In this document: positions 37,714 to 47,025 of the stretch, piece after piece
Layout: each line of letters opens with the position of its first letter
Position numbering within the stretch: position 1 is the first letter of the stretch
DNA from: CAYSCZ01 sp051155775
GTDB lineage: Bacteria > Bacteroidota > Bacteroidia > Cytophagales > Cyclobacteriaceae
Direction: 5' to 3'
DNA: 64,000 nt
NCBI GenBank assembly: GCA_051155775.1
Contig: DAXETV010000036.1
Location: forward strand, 1-64,000
Made by a program: the position numbers and the translations under genes
Notes under the pieces: generated by a model
Database searches by the model: none
What the model was told of the DNA's origin: nothing
Seen by the model: only the letters and a program-made list of their open reading frames with translations

Positions 37714-40700
37714 ATGTCATGCTATCAAAGCATCATTTACATTGTCTTAATTAATCTAATTTCCGTTCTAAAAACCCTTGGAGGACCCGGTGATGATATT
37801 GTCTTTATTGAAAACAAGGGCCAGTGGGATAAGGATATCAAATTTGCAGCAGATATCCCACAGGGTAAGTTATTCATAACCGGAAATAAACTAATCTACA
37901 CCCTCTTAAACCAGGATCCCAAGAACAGAAGCAAACAAAAGCCCCTTCATTCAAAACATATAGCCTCGCAGGATATTGTAGGTTTGGAAGTTATATTAAA
38001 TGAGAATAATTCATCACCGAAAATATCTGCCAGAGGGAGATTAAAAACGGTATACAATTACTATTTAACCAACAATCCTGATCAATGGGGTGAAAATTGT
38101 CGTGGTTATTCATCACTAAAGCTTATAAATATTTACCCGAGTATAGACCTTAAGTTATACAGCCATAACAACCGATTGAAATATGATTTCATTGTAGCAC
38201 CTAATGCGGATCCAGCACAGATAAAATTAAAATACCCTGAAAACATCAATATCCGATTGTTTGATGATAAAACAATCGTAAAGGTAGGGAATAGAAAAAT
38301 CACCGAAAACCAGCCGCTTGCTTATCAAATAAGAGACAATGGTTCCAAATATGAGGTTAATTGTCACTTCAAACTAACCAATAAACACATCTCATTCAAA
38401 GTTGATGATGATTATAATTCTAAAGATCAGCTGGTCATTGACCCGGAACTAATATTTTCAACATTCAGCGGTTCCCGCTCTGATAATTTTGGCTATACCG
38501 CCTGTTTTGATGATTCAGGAAATTTATATAGCGGAGGCATTGTTTTTGGCCCCCAGTTTCCAGCTACTACCGCAGATACCTTCGGTGGGGCTACGGATAT
38601 GGCCATACTAAAATATGATTCTACCGGAAGTGACCTGTTATATGCCACGTTTATTGGAGGTGAATACGGAGAAACTCCTCACAGCCTGATAGTAAATAAT
38701 AATGATGAACTAGTGATCATGGGTACCAGTGGATCCCCAAATTATCCGACATCTTTAAACGCTTATGACAGAACCTACAACGGTGGCCGGCTATTTAATC
38801 TATTTGGTACTTATGAATTTGGAACGGATATCGTAGTTACCAAACTTGACCGGCTTGGAAGACTAAATGCCTCGACATTCATCGGAAGCCCAGGGAATGA
38901 TGGAATATTAAAGATGTTGAACATAAACAATTATCAAAACCTGCTTATCTACAACTATGGGGATTACCAAAGGGGGGATGTTATTGTGGATGAAGAAAAC
39001 AACATCTATGTTGCCACAAGCACTGACACGGCAGGTTTTCCGGTTAATAGCGGAATACAGCCAGATTTCATGGGCGGTAATTCCGATGCTGTCGTCTTTT
39101 CTTTTGATGATGATCTGTCTCAGCTCAGATGGAGTTCCTATTTGGGTGGGCAACAAGATGACGCCGCATATTCAATAAAGTTGACCAACGATGGCAAAGT
39201 CTTAGTTGGCGGTGGAACTGTAAGCTCAGATTTTCCTTCTACTTCAGCCGTATTAGACTCAACTTATAATGGGGCAATTGATGGTTTCATCACCATGATT
39301 GATACTGAGTCGGATAGCGTAGTTAAAAGTACTTTTCTGGGCACCAATTCCTATGACCAGGTATATTTCATAGACATCGACCAGGACCAAAATATTTATG
39401 CGACAGGCCAGACAAGAGGAAACTACCCGGTAACCAGTGGAGTATTTACAGTGCCTAATAGTGCTCAATTCATACATAAACTTAGCCCTGATCTTAACAA
39501 CACGATATTTTCAACAGTTTTTGGCTCAGGAGAACTGATTCCCAACATCTCTCCTACCGCATTTTTAGCTAATGAATGTGAAAATATTTTCCTGAGTGGC
39601 TGGGGAGGTGATGTCAATATCAATAATGCCGGAGGTATAGTTGGCAACACACTTGGTATGACCATCACCAGGGATGCTTTATTCCCCTCCACTGATGGCA
39701 GTGATTTTTATTTAATGAACCTATCAGCAGACGGCACTGAATTATTATATGCTACTTTTTTTGGCTCTACCAACAGTGAAGGCGATCATGTGGATGGTGG
39801 TACCAGCAGGTTTGATAAACGCGGCATAGTATATCAGTCAGTGTGTAGCTGTGGGGGTTCAGATGATAATTTCCCAACCACTGAAGGCGCATGGTCAACA
39901 GTCAATAGAGGCGTAAATAATGCAGGCGTTGAGCGATGCAACAATGTAGCCTTTAAGTTTGACCTTGCCTCATTGGATGCCCGCTTTATTACTACAGATA
40001 GTTTGGGGGGAAATGAAGGGATAACCACCGGCTGCGCCCCTTTTAAAATGCTGTTTGTCAATACCAGTATTGGTGGCCAGGAATTCTTTTGGGACTTCGA
40101 CGACGGAAAAACATCCGAAGAACCGGATAGTGTGATTCACACTTTTGAAAACGGTGGTGTTTACAACGTAACATTAAAAATCAGAGATGACAACACGTGT
40201 ACAGTAGAAGATATCACCTCCAAAACCATCAGAATTTTTGATGACCGGGTAAGTGTGCAGGGTTCCGGTGAAATATGTCCGGGGGATGAAATTCAATTCA
40301 ATGCAAATGGTGGCATAGATTATCAATGGGCACCCAATAGAGGACTGAGCAATCCAACATTACCTAATCCAGTGGCTTCTCCCGATAGCACAACAGTATA
40401 TGCTGTAAGCATCACCACACCCAACGGTTGTGTGAAACAAAGATTTGTAAGTGTTATTGTCAAAGAGCGCATCGAAGAAGACTTTGAAGTTATCCCTGAT
40501 TTTGATGATTGTTCCGGTGACTTAAGATACAAAATTGAAAACAGCACCCGGGCCTCAGGCGTTTTCCTTTGGGACTTTGGTGATGGAAATACTTCATCTG
40601 AAGATAGCCCAACCCACACATTTGAAAACACAGGCACTTACACCATTAATCTGGAGACCTCAGAGGATTGCATCCTCAACAAAGCGGTCGAGATATATGC

Positions 40701-40944
40701 AGATCGAATTTATATTCCTAATGCATTTAGCCCCAATAACGATGGAATCAATGATGTCTTAGAAATTAAATCGCCATTTACCACGGATCTCACCATATTG
40801 GATCGGAATGGAAAAGTGGTATACAACAGGGATAACTATGCAAATGACTGGGATGGTGGTGATCTGCCCTCAGGGGTATATTACTACGCTGCAAGATTTC
40901 TTGAAAATGGTCAATGCAATGGTTGGATACAACTATTTCGCTAA
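37714..40944 (+). CDS. Large secreted protein with SBBP-like repeats, PKD domains and a gliding-type T9SS (CHU_C) C-terminus
   Basis: A 1076-residue secreted protein. After the hydrophobic leader comes the VFIENKGQWDKDIKFAADI N-terminal domain seen in large Bacteroidetes surface proteins. About 235-680 is a chain of beta-propeller-like repeats of the type LLYATFIGGEYGE, FPVNSGIQPDF, each starting with an ATF/STF block. Two PKD-type domains follow, with WDFDDGKTSEEPDSVIHTF and WDFGDGNTSSEDSPTHTF. The end, IPNAFSPNNDGINDVLEI through LPSGVYYYAARF, is the gliding motility-associated type B sorting domain. It is a probable adhesin or surface scaffold. Confidence 0.92.
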   Translation: MSCYQSIIYIVLINLISVLKTLGGPGDDIVFIENKGQWDKDIKFAADIPQGKLFITGNKLIYTLLNQDPKNRSKQKPLHSKHIASQDIVGLEVILNENNSSPKISARGRLKTVYNYYLTNNPDQWGENCRGYSSLKLINIYPSIDLKLYSHNNRLKYDFIVAPNADPAQIKLKYPENINIRLFDDKTIVKVGNRKITENQPLAYQIRDNGSKYEVNCHFKLTNKHISFKVDDDYNSKDQLVIDPELIFSTFSGSRSDNFGYTACFDDSGNLYSGGIVFGPQFPATTADTFGGATDMAILKYDSTGSDLLYATFIGGEYGETPHSLIVNNNDELVIMGTSGSPNYPTSLNAYDRTYNGGRLFNLFGTYEFGTDIVVTKLDRLGRLNASTFIGSPGNDGILKMLNINNYQNLLIYNYGDYQRGDVIVDEENNIYVATSTDTAGFPVNSGIQPDFMGGNSDAVVFSFDDDLSQLRWSSYLGGQQDDAAYSIKLTNDGKVLVGGGTVSSDFPSTSAVLDSTYNGAIDGFITMIDTESDSVVKSTFLGTNSYDQVYFIDIDQDQNIYATGQTRGNYPVTSGVFTVPNSAQFIHKLSPDLNNTIFSTVFGSGELIPNISPTAFLANECENIFLSGWGGDVNINNAGGIVGNTLGMTITRDALFPSTDGSDFYLMNLSADGTELLYATFFGSTNSEGDHVDGGTSRFDKRGIVYQSVCSCGGSDDNFPTTEGAWSTVNRGVNNAGVERCNNVAFKFDLASLDARFITTDSLGGNEGITTGCAPFKMLFVNTSIGGQEFFWDFDDGKTSEEPDSVIHTFENGGVYNVTLKIRDDNTCTVEDITSKTIRIFDDRVSVQGSGEICPGDEIQFNANGGIDYQWAPNRGLSNPTLPNPVASPDSTTVYAVSITTPNGCVKQRFVSVIVKERIEEDFEVIPDFDDCSGDLRYKIENSTRASGVFLWDFGDGNTSSEDSPTHTFENTGTYTINLETSEDCILNKAVEIYADRIYIPNAFSPNNDGINDVLEIKSPFTTDLTILDRNGKVVYNRDNYANDWDGGDLPSGVYYYAARFLENGQCNGWIQLFR

Positions 40945-41016
40945 GTCAAACAAAATCGGCCATGAGAAAGTCTTTAACTAAGACTATAAATTACAGAAAA
41001 TTAGTATTTTGCTAAT

Positions 41017-41448
41017 ATGAATGATGACGTATTATTGCCCGGACATAACATCGGATTGGTAGAAAAACAAATAATCACCAACTTCATTATGGGAAATTTC
41101 CTTGGCAATACCCCACCCACCAAAAAAAACGTAAGCTGGTCAGTGGATCACGCTGTAAGTATATTCCCCCATCAGGGTGGTTTTATAGTTAAACGTTTCG
41201 ACAATAATGATATGATCGCGATAGCTGTGGTAAATAAAACCGGTATGGAGAATTTTGTTCCTAATTATCTGCTGTCCTACCTGGCTATCGATAAAGTACG
41301 CCTCAAACCGGCCATGGTAAAGTCAGTACTTGATAAAGTCATTGAACTTTCGGAAGGAAGTGTCTTCACTCTGGTGAATGATGAGCTTTTACAGGAAAGA
41401 TATGAGGAAGCAGGCCTTCACATGGTCAATAAAGACCTTAGGCCTTAG
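41017..41448 (+). CDS. Conserved hypothetical, divergent GNAT-like fold
   Basis: A 143-residue soluble protein. The second half, IAIAVVNKTGMEN then NYLLSYLAIDKVRLKPAMVKSVLDKVIELSEGSVFTLV and YEEAGL, follows the strand-helix-strand order of an N-acetyltransferase, with YEEAGL in the place of the usual YEKxGF. The acetyl-CoA loop (Q/R-x-x-G-x-G/A) is not present, so catalysis is doubtful. It precedes the ABC transporter pair by about 100 bp. Confidence 0.55.
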   Translation: MNDDVLLPGHNIGLVEKQIITNFIMGNFLGNTPPTKKNVSWSVDHAVSIFPHQGGFIVKRFDNNDMIAIAVVNKTGMENFVPNYLLSYLAIDKVRLKPAMVKSVLDKVIELSEGSVFTLVNDELLQERYEEAGLHMVNKDLRP

Positions 41449-41549
41449 GGTATAGGTAAACCCTGGGCATTCCATTTCACAACCTATATCCCGTATCATC
41501 AAATCGGTAATTTTGATAGCTGATTCACCATTTCTTATTAGCTTAAAGC

Positions 41550-42263
41550 ATGATTCAAGCACTTAATGTGTCTTTCAGGTATGAAAAAGATAATCCTTTG
41601 ATTCGGGACGTGTCATTCAAGCTTGAAAAGGGTTCCATACTGGGAATGTTAGGTCATAATGGATCGGGCAAGAGCACGCTGTTTAAGCTTTTGAGTGGGT
41701 TGTTAACACCTGATTCTGGTCAGGTACAAGTGGCTGAAAAGGCCCTGGGCCAATGGAAAAGGGAAGATCTTTACGTAAAAATGGGTTGCATGATTGATAC
41801 CCCTTCTTTTTATGACCATTTAACCCTGCTGGATAACATGAAAATACTAGCAAACTACAGAAACATAAAATATAATCAGATCAGTGTAGTTATTGAAATG
41901 GTTGGTTTGGGAAAGTATAAATCAAAGAAGTTAAAGGCTTATTCCACAGGTATGCGGCAAAGGGCGGGTATTGCCTCCCTCCTGTTATTTTCACCTGAGA
42001 TATTGCTCCTGGATGAACCTACCAATGGCCTTGATCCTGAAGGCATCATCAACACCCGGCAGTTGTTAAAGAATCTCAAAAGAGAAGGAAAAACCCTGAT
42101 TGTATCCAGTCATCACCTTTCTGAAATAGAAAAATATTGCGATCAACTAATAATATTAAAAAATGGCCGGAAATTGTTTTTTGGCACACTCGATGCGTTG
42201 GGTACTTATCGCGACCTTGAAGATTTATACCTGTCACTAAGCCATGACAACAGTAATGCATAA
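41550..42263 (+). CDS. ABC transporter ATP-binding protein (drug/lantibiotic export type)
   Basis: A 237-residue ATPase. Walker A is GHNGSGKST, Q-loop CMIDTPSFYDHLT, ABC signature AYSTGMRQRAGIAS, Walker B ILLLDEPTNGLDPEG and H-loop VSSHHLSE. The DEPTNGLDPEG form marks the DRA/ABC-2 exporter branch (BcrA/NatA-like). It overlaps the permease gene by 20 bp. The pair is likely to export a peptide, a lipid or toxic compound; Bacitracin-type immunity pumps share this layout. No biosynthetic gene is nearby. Confidence 0.93.
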   Translation: MIQALNVSFRYEKDNPLIRDVSFKLEKGSILGMLGHNGSGKSTLFKLLSGLLTPDSGQVQVAEKALGQWKREDLYVKMGCMIDTPSFYDHLTLLDNMKILANYRNIKYNQISVVIEMVGLGKYKSKKLKAYSTGMRQRAGIASLLLFSPEILLLDEPTNGLDPEGIINTRQLLKNLKREGKTLIVSSHHLSEIEKYCDQLIILKNGRKLFFGTLDALGTYRDLEDLYLSLSHDNSNA

Positions 42264-43023
42264 TTATTTTAGTGCGCTATGGGCGGAAATTATTAAGCTG
42301 AAAAACTCAGGTGTGTTATGGCTTGCTTCAGTAGGAACGGTGATTACCAATCTTATTATTGCACTAATAGCTTTTAACCTTACCAAATATACTGATCTGA
42401 CTATTGATAATCCACTAGCCAACTGGAACACCTGGATCCAATTTCATTACGACAGCGTGCTGCCCATGATGCTTCCCATGTTTCTGGTGATCTTGTGTGC
42501 TTTATCTGTGCTCTCGGAAAACAGGATGAAAATGTGGAAAGTACTATACACTTTACCTTTCCGTAAATCCATGATCTTTCTTTCAAAATTCAAAGTAATT
42601 TCACTGGTTTATGCGTTATCCCATTTGCTGTTTGTTTTGCTTATGTTGATCATTCCGTTCTTATCAAATGTATCTTTTCTGAATCAAAGCGTACCTATTA
42701 GGACTGTTTTATTGCTTTTCGTTAATACTATTTTATCTTCATTAGGTATTTTAGGCCTGGTATATTTCACCAGTTATTTCTCCAAAAGTTTTGTCCTACC
42801 CCTGGCTATTAGCATTGTTGGTTTTGTGATAGCACAATTAATGCGGGATTATAATATAGAGAATTATTTTTTTCCTTTTTCCATACCTTCTTTAAGCATT
42901 GATTCTTTGCTTACAGGAAATGGTATAAGTATGTTTAGTTATGTTAACAGCCTTGTTCTATTGACACTATTTCTGGTGTTAGGTTTCAGGATGGCTGATG
43001 TGGATAACGGTAAAGTGAGGTAA
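42244..43023 (+). CDS. ABC-2 type transporter permease
   Basis: A 259-residue integral membrane protein with six helices, starting with SALWAEIIKLKNSGVLWLAS and a DSVLPMMLPMFLVILCALSVLSENR segment, typical of ABC-2 permeases paired with BcrA-type ATPases (BcrB/lantibiotic-immunity permeases). It partners the overlapping ATPase gene. The substrate is unknown. Confidence 0.88.
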   Translation: MTTVMHNYFSALWAEIIKLKNSGVLWLASVGTVITNLIIALIAFNLTKYTDLTIDNPLANWNTWIQFHYDSVLPMMLPMFLVILCALSVLSENRMKMWKVLYTLPFRKSMIFLSKFKVISLVYALSHLLFVLLMLIIPFLSNVSFLNQSVPIRTVLLLFVNTILSSLGILGLVYFTSYFSKSFVLPLAISIVGFVIAQLMRDYNIENYFFPFSIPSLSIDSLLTGNGISMFSYVNSLVLLTLFLVLGFRMADVDNGKVR

Positions 43024-43168
43024 AGATTTAAGGAGTACATCTTAAAGTATTGATTTGTTGAGTACTAACAGCTGTTTCTAAGATTATATCAGAATCTTAA
43101 AACCTACAATTGCAGATTCTGTTTTCCCTGATATCCATAATTACTCCATGTTTTATTAAATTGAGAGC

Positions 43169-44659
43169 ATGTATACGCTTGGTGTCGATTTAGGAAGCTC
43201 GTCCGTTAAAATTTCACTATTTGATGTAAACAAAGGGAGAAACATCTACGCAACCAATTTCCCGAAGGAGGAGCTGGTAATAAAAGCTCCCCAACCCGGA
43301 TGGGCTGAGCAGGATCCTGAGGTTTGGTGGGAAAGCTTTAAAATGGCCTGGCGGGAAGCAATAAAACATTCAGCAATAAACCCCAAGCGTATTGAAGCTA
43401 TCGGCATCTCCTATCAAATGCATGGATTGGTTATCCTGGATAAGGCATACCACCCTATCCGCCCATCAATCATGTGGTGTGACAGTCGGGCCGTAGATTA
43501 CGGAAGAAAGGCTGAACAGTCACTGGGTATCGATTATTGTACCAGCCATCTTTTAAATAGCCCGGGCAACTTCACCGCATCTAAATTAAAATGGGTCCAA
43601 TCAAACGAACCCGAGCACTACCACAGGATCTACAAATTTATGCTTCCCGGTGATTATTTGGCTTTTAGGTTGAGCAGAAGCATCACAACCACCAATCCGG
43701 GACTATCCGAAGGGATATTCTGGGATTTTAAGGAAGGTAATATCTCTCAAGACTTGCTGAAATACTATGAATTAAATACTGATCATATCCCGGAAGTAGT
43801 TTCTACATTCAACCAGGAAGTCAGGTTATCCCAATCAATAGCCAATGAATTAGGACTAAAGGAAAACATACCAATCTCATATAGGGCCGGTGACCAGCCG
43901 AATAACGCCTTCTCCCTGAATGCGCTAAACCCCGGCGAGGTAGCAGCAACGGCCGGTACATCAGGGGTGATTTATGCTGTGACCAATAAGCCTACGGGAG
44001 ACAGGTTGTCACGGGTTAATACCTTTCTTCATGTCACAAATAGTCCCAAAAACCAAAGAAATGGCGTATTGTTGTGCATAAACGGCACCGGAATATTGAA
44101 TAACTGGCTGCGAAAAAATGTGAGCCTTTCAGCCACTTCTTATGATGAGATTAACAAACAAGCCAGCGCAACAGGCCTGGGTGCTGATGGTTTAATCATC
44201 CTGCCTTTTGGCAATGGGTCCGAGCGGGTGTTAAACAACCAGCTGATCAATGCTTCAATACTGGGGCTGGATTTTAATCGGCATACCAGAGCACATCTTT
44301 ACAGGGCCGCCCAGGAAGGAATCGTGTTTGCCCTACAATATGGGTTTGAGGTGCTAAATGCATTGGGTGTCTCCGGAGATAAAATACGTGCCGGTTATAG
44401 CAATATGTTTCGAAGTTCTTTATTCAGGGAAATATTTGTAAATACTACCAATACTGCCCTTGAATTATATGATACCGATGGAGCAGAAGGTGCTGCCAGG
44501 GGTGCCGCTTATGGTGCTGGCCTTTATAATTCACTGGATAGTGCTTTTAATGGACTTCAGATAAGACATACTGAAGTGCCAAAAAAACCATTATCGGATC
44601 ATTATCAAATTGCTTACAATCAATGGAAAACAACATTAGAAAAACAATTAAAAAATTAG
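43169..44659 (+). CDS. xylB: Xylulokinase
   Basis: A 496-residue FGGY-family sugar kinase. YTLGVDLGSSSVKISLFD is the first ATP-binding segment and the second ATP segment lies around 250 (EVAATAGTSGVIYAV). PQPGWAEQDPEVWW and SYQMHGLVIL are typical of xylulokinases, and GAEGAARGAAYGAG near 447 is the conserved end region. It phosphorylates D-xylulose to xylulose 5-phosphate for the pentose phosphate pathway. It lies 1 bp upstream of xylA; no xylose transporter or XylR is in the window. Confidence 0.94.
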   Translation: MYTLGVDLGSSSVKISLFDVNKGRNIYATNFPKEELVIKAPQPGWAEQDPEVWWESFKMAWREAIKHSAINPKRIEAIGISYQMHGLVILDKAYHPIRPSIMWCDSRAVDYGRKAEQSLGIDYCTSHLLNSPGNFTASKLKWVQSNEPEHYHRIYKFMLPGDYLAFRLSRSITTTNPGLSEGIFWDFKEGNISQDLLKYYELNTDHIPEVVSTFNQEVRLSQSIANELGLKENIPISYRAGDQPNNAFSLNALNPGEVAATAGTSGVIYAVTNKPTGDRLSRVNTFLHVTNSPKNQRNGVLLCINGTGILNNWLRKNVSLSATSYDEINKQASATGLGADGLIILPFGNGSERVLNNQLINASILGLDFNRHTRAHLYRAAQEGIVFALQYGFEVLNALGVSGDKIRAGYSNMFRSSLFREIFVNTTNTALELYDTDGAEGAARGAAYGAGLYNSLDSAFNGLQIRHTEVPKKPLSDHYQIAYNQWKTTLEKQLKN

Positions 44660-44660
44660 C

Positions 44661-45989
44661 ATGAAAGTTTTACTTGGAGAAAAAGAATATTTCAAAGACA
44701 TTGATGCCATCCAATTTGAAGGAGTAGAATCGGATAACCCATTGGCTTACAGGTATTACCAGCCAGATAAAGTAGTGCTCGGCAAGCCGATGAAAGACCA
44801 CTTCAGGTTTGCAGTAGCTTACTGGCACACCTTCTGCAATACCGGAGGCGACCCTTTTGGTCCTGGAACCAAATACTACCCCTGGCTGATAGAACCGGAT
44901 CCTGTTAAAAGGGCACATAACAAAATGGATGCTGCTTTTGAGTTTATCACCAAGCTTGGCATTGAGCACTTCTGCTTCCATGATGTTGACCTGGTCGATG
45001 AGGGCGACTCAATTACAGAAACAGAAGGCCGGCTCCATGATATTGTGGATTATGGCAGGCAAAAAATTGCAGCCAGTGGTGTGAAAGTGCTTTGGGGAAC
45101 GGCCAACTTATTTGGAAACCCCAGATATATGAATGGGGCAGCGACTAATCCCAACTTTGATGTGGTGGCCATAGCAGGTGCGCAGGTAAAAAATGCCCTT
45201 GACACAACGATAGCTTTGGATGGTGCTAATTACGTGTTTTGGGGCGGACGCGAAGGTTACATGTCACTTCTCAACACCGACCTGGGGCGTGAGCAGGATC
45301 ATATGGCAAAGTTTTTACACATGGCAAAGGATTATGCCCGAAAGCAGGGATTTAAAGGGACTTTTTTTATCGAGCCAAAGCCGGCTGAACCTACCAAGCA
45401 CCAATATGATTTTGATGCATCAACGGTATTGGGTTTTCTGAGGAAATACGATTTGATGGATGATTTTAAATTAAACATTGAAGTTAACCATGCTACCCTG
45501 GCTTATCATACTTTTCAACATGAACTGCAGGTTGCTGCCAATGAAGGCATGTTAGGCAGTATCGATGCCAACCGAGGAGACTATCAGAATGGATGGGACA
45601 CCGACCAATTCCCAAACAACATCTATGAATTAGTGGAAGCCATGCTGGTCATTCAAAAGGCAGGTGGGTTCCGGGGTGGCGGCATAAACTTTGATGCTAA
45701 GATGCGAAGAAACTCTACGGACCTGGCTGACATTTTTCATGCGCACGTAGGTTCCATCGATTTGTTTGCTAAAGCGCTCTTGATAACAGAGAAAATTCTT
45801 AATGAATCTGAATATTCTAAACTAATTAGGGAAAGATATGCAAGCTTTGATGATAATCATGGTAAGTTTTTTGAAGAAGGAAAGCTCACCCTTGAAGATT
45901 TACATCAATATGCCCATAAAATAGATGAACCTGGGTTGATCAGCGGAAAACAGGAATACTTCGAAAACCTAATCAATAGATTTATTTGA
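44661..45989 (+). CDS. xylA: Xylose isomerase
   Basis: A 442-residue xylose isomerase of the class II (long N-terminus) type. Catalytic and metal residues appear in FCFHDVDLVDEG (catalytic His), FIEPKPAEPTKHQYDFD (metal Glu and base Lys), EVNHATLAYHTFQHEL and GSIDANRGD. It converts D-xylose to D-xylulose, which XylB then phosphorylates. The gene order xylB-xylA with a 1-bp gap makes them a single operon for xylose use. Confidence 0.96.
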   Translation: MKVLLGEKEYFKDIDAIQFEGVESDNPLAYRYYQPDKVVLGKPMKDHFRFAVAYWHTFCNTGGDPFGPGTKYYPWLIEPDPVKRAHNKMDAAFEFITKLGIEHFCFHDVDLVDEGDSITETEGRLHDIVDYGRQKIAASGVKVLWGTANLFGNPRYMNGAATNPNFDVVAIAGAQVKNALDTTIALDGANYVFWGGREGYMSLLNTDLGREQDHMAKFLHMAKDYARKQGFKGTFFIEPKPAEPTKHQYDFDASTVLGFLRKYDLMDDFKLNIEVNHATLAYHTFQHELQVAANEGMLGSIDANRGDYQNGWDTDQFPNNIYELVEAMLVIQKAGGFRGGGINFDAKMRRNSTDLADIFHAHVGSIDLFAKALLITEKILNESEYSKLIRERYASFDDNHGKFFEEGKLTLEDLHQYAHKIDEPGLISGKQEYFENLINRFI

Positions 45990-46163
45990 TTTTCAGAAAG
46001 TTGAAACCGCTTATTTTTATGTTTTTTTGAAGTAGAACAATAAGTCCTGTGGACAAACAGCTGCGGAAATCTATAGCATAGTTTGAAGGTAATAACCTCC
46101 ATTCATGGATCCTCAGGAAAAATATTACACGGAAACCTATCAGTGTAAAATAGTGGGGATTCT

Positions 46164-47024
46164 TTAGTATCTGTTTTTACGACCTATGCCATCGGGAATG
46201 CCTTTATAGTATCGAAAAGACTCATAGGCTTTTCCATTTTTATAGGTAATTCTATTCTTAATCCTGTTGTAAAATTCCTTCTGATCTTTTTCGGGGTATT
46301 CTTCAAGATTAGGCCCCCTGTAATTTTCCCACCCGGAACTAAACTGACATATATATTTCATGCCAGCCTCAATACGCTTATCCACATAATCAGTGATGTC
46401 TACTTTCACGTTTTGATCACCTTCATTACCATCAAAAAACAAATATTCTGAGATAAGGTGTGCTTCAAGGCCTTCATGGATAATCTGACCTTCGTATAAT
46501 AAACGCCATTCAGCGGCCCTGGAAGCATCTGCAGCCCTGTAAGCGGCAGCCCTGTGGTCAGCTTTATGCCAAACCGGATATCCGAAACCGGGATCAAAAG
46601 CCATCAAGACATCAGGTTTTAACTTCCTTATCCAGTAAACCAATTTACCCACCAGTTCTTCACGGTCAGCAAACTCAACCCTCCCATCATCATAACCTAA
46701 ATTGATATAATTTTCTTCAGAAATCCCCAGTGCTTTCATGGCACTTAACTGTTCCTGACGTCTTATCCTGGAGAGGTCATTCCGGCTGAGTTTCGGGTCC
46801 CTGGTACCAACATTTCCAGTGGTAAGAATGAGAATATAAACATCATTTCCATGGTCATCTAACATGGCCAAAGTGCCATGTGACATATGATCATCATCTG
46901 GATGAGCACCTATAAGCAATACGGTTTTATCAGTCCATTCTTCTATCGGTTGATCCGGTTGGCATAATACGGCAAAAGGGGATAATAAAAGTGTTAGGTA
47001 AAAAAATCTAATCATGATTTTCAT
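46164..47024 (-). CDS. PIG-L family deacetylase, secreted
   Basis: A 286-residue protein with a signal peptide (FFYLTLLLSPFAVLCQP). The zinc site is LIGAHPDDDHMSHG, with the late His in VWHKADHRAA. PIG-L proteins remove N-acetyl groups from sugars such as GlcNAc in glycolipids, mycothiol-type thiols or lipid A-like compounds. It starts 1 bp after the sugar-dehydrogenase gene, so the two act together, possibly on a carbohydrate outside the cytoplasm. The substrate is not predictable. Confidence 0.88.
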   Translation of the reverse strand: MKIMIRFFYLTLLLSPFAVLCQPDQPIEEWTDKTVLLIGAHPDDDHMSHGTLAMLDDHGNDVYILILTTGNVGTRDPKLSRNDLSRIRRQEQLSAMKALGISEENYINLGYDDGRVEFADREELVGKLVYWIRKLKPDVLMAFDPGFGYPVWHKADHRAAAYRAADASRAAEWRLLYEGQIIHEGLEAHLISEYLFFDGNEGDQNVKVDITDYVDKRIEAGMKYICQFSSGWENYRGPNLEEYPEKDQKEFYNRIKNRITYKNGKAYESFRYYKGIPDGIGRKNRY

Positions 47025-47025
47025 C

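Noticed and set aside
40969..40987. Small inverted repeat AGTCTT...AAGACT after the gliding-type protein gene
   Set aside because: Only 6 bp and no T tract, so it is not a convincing terminator.
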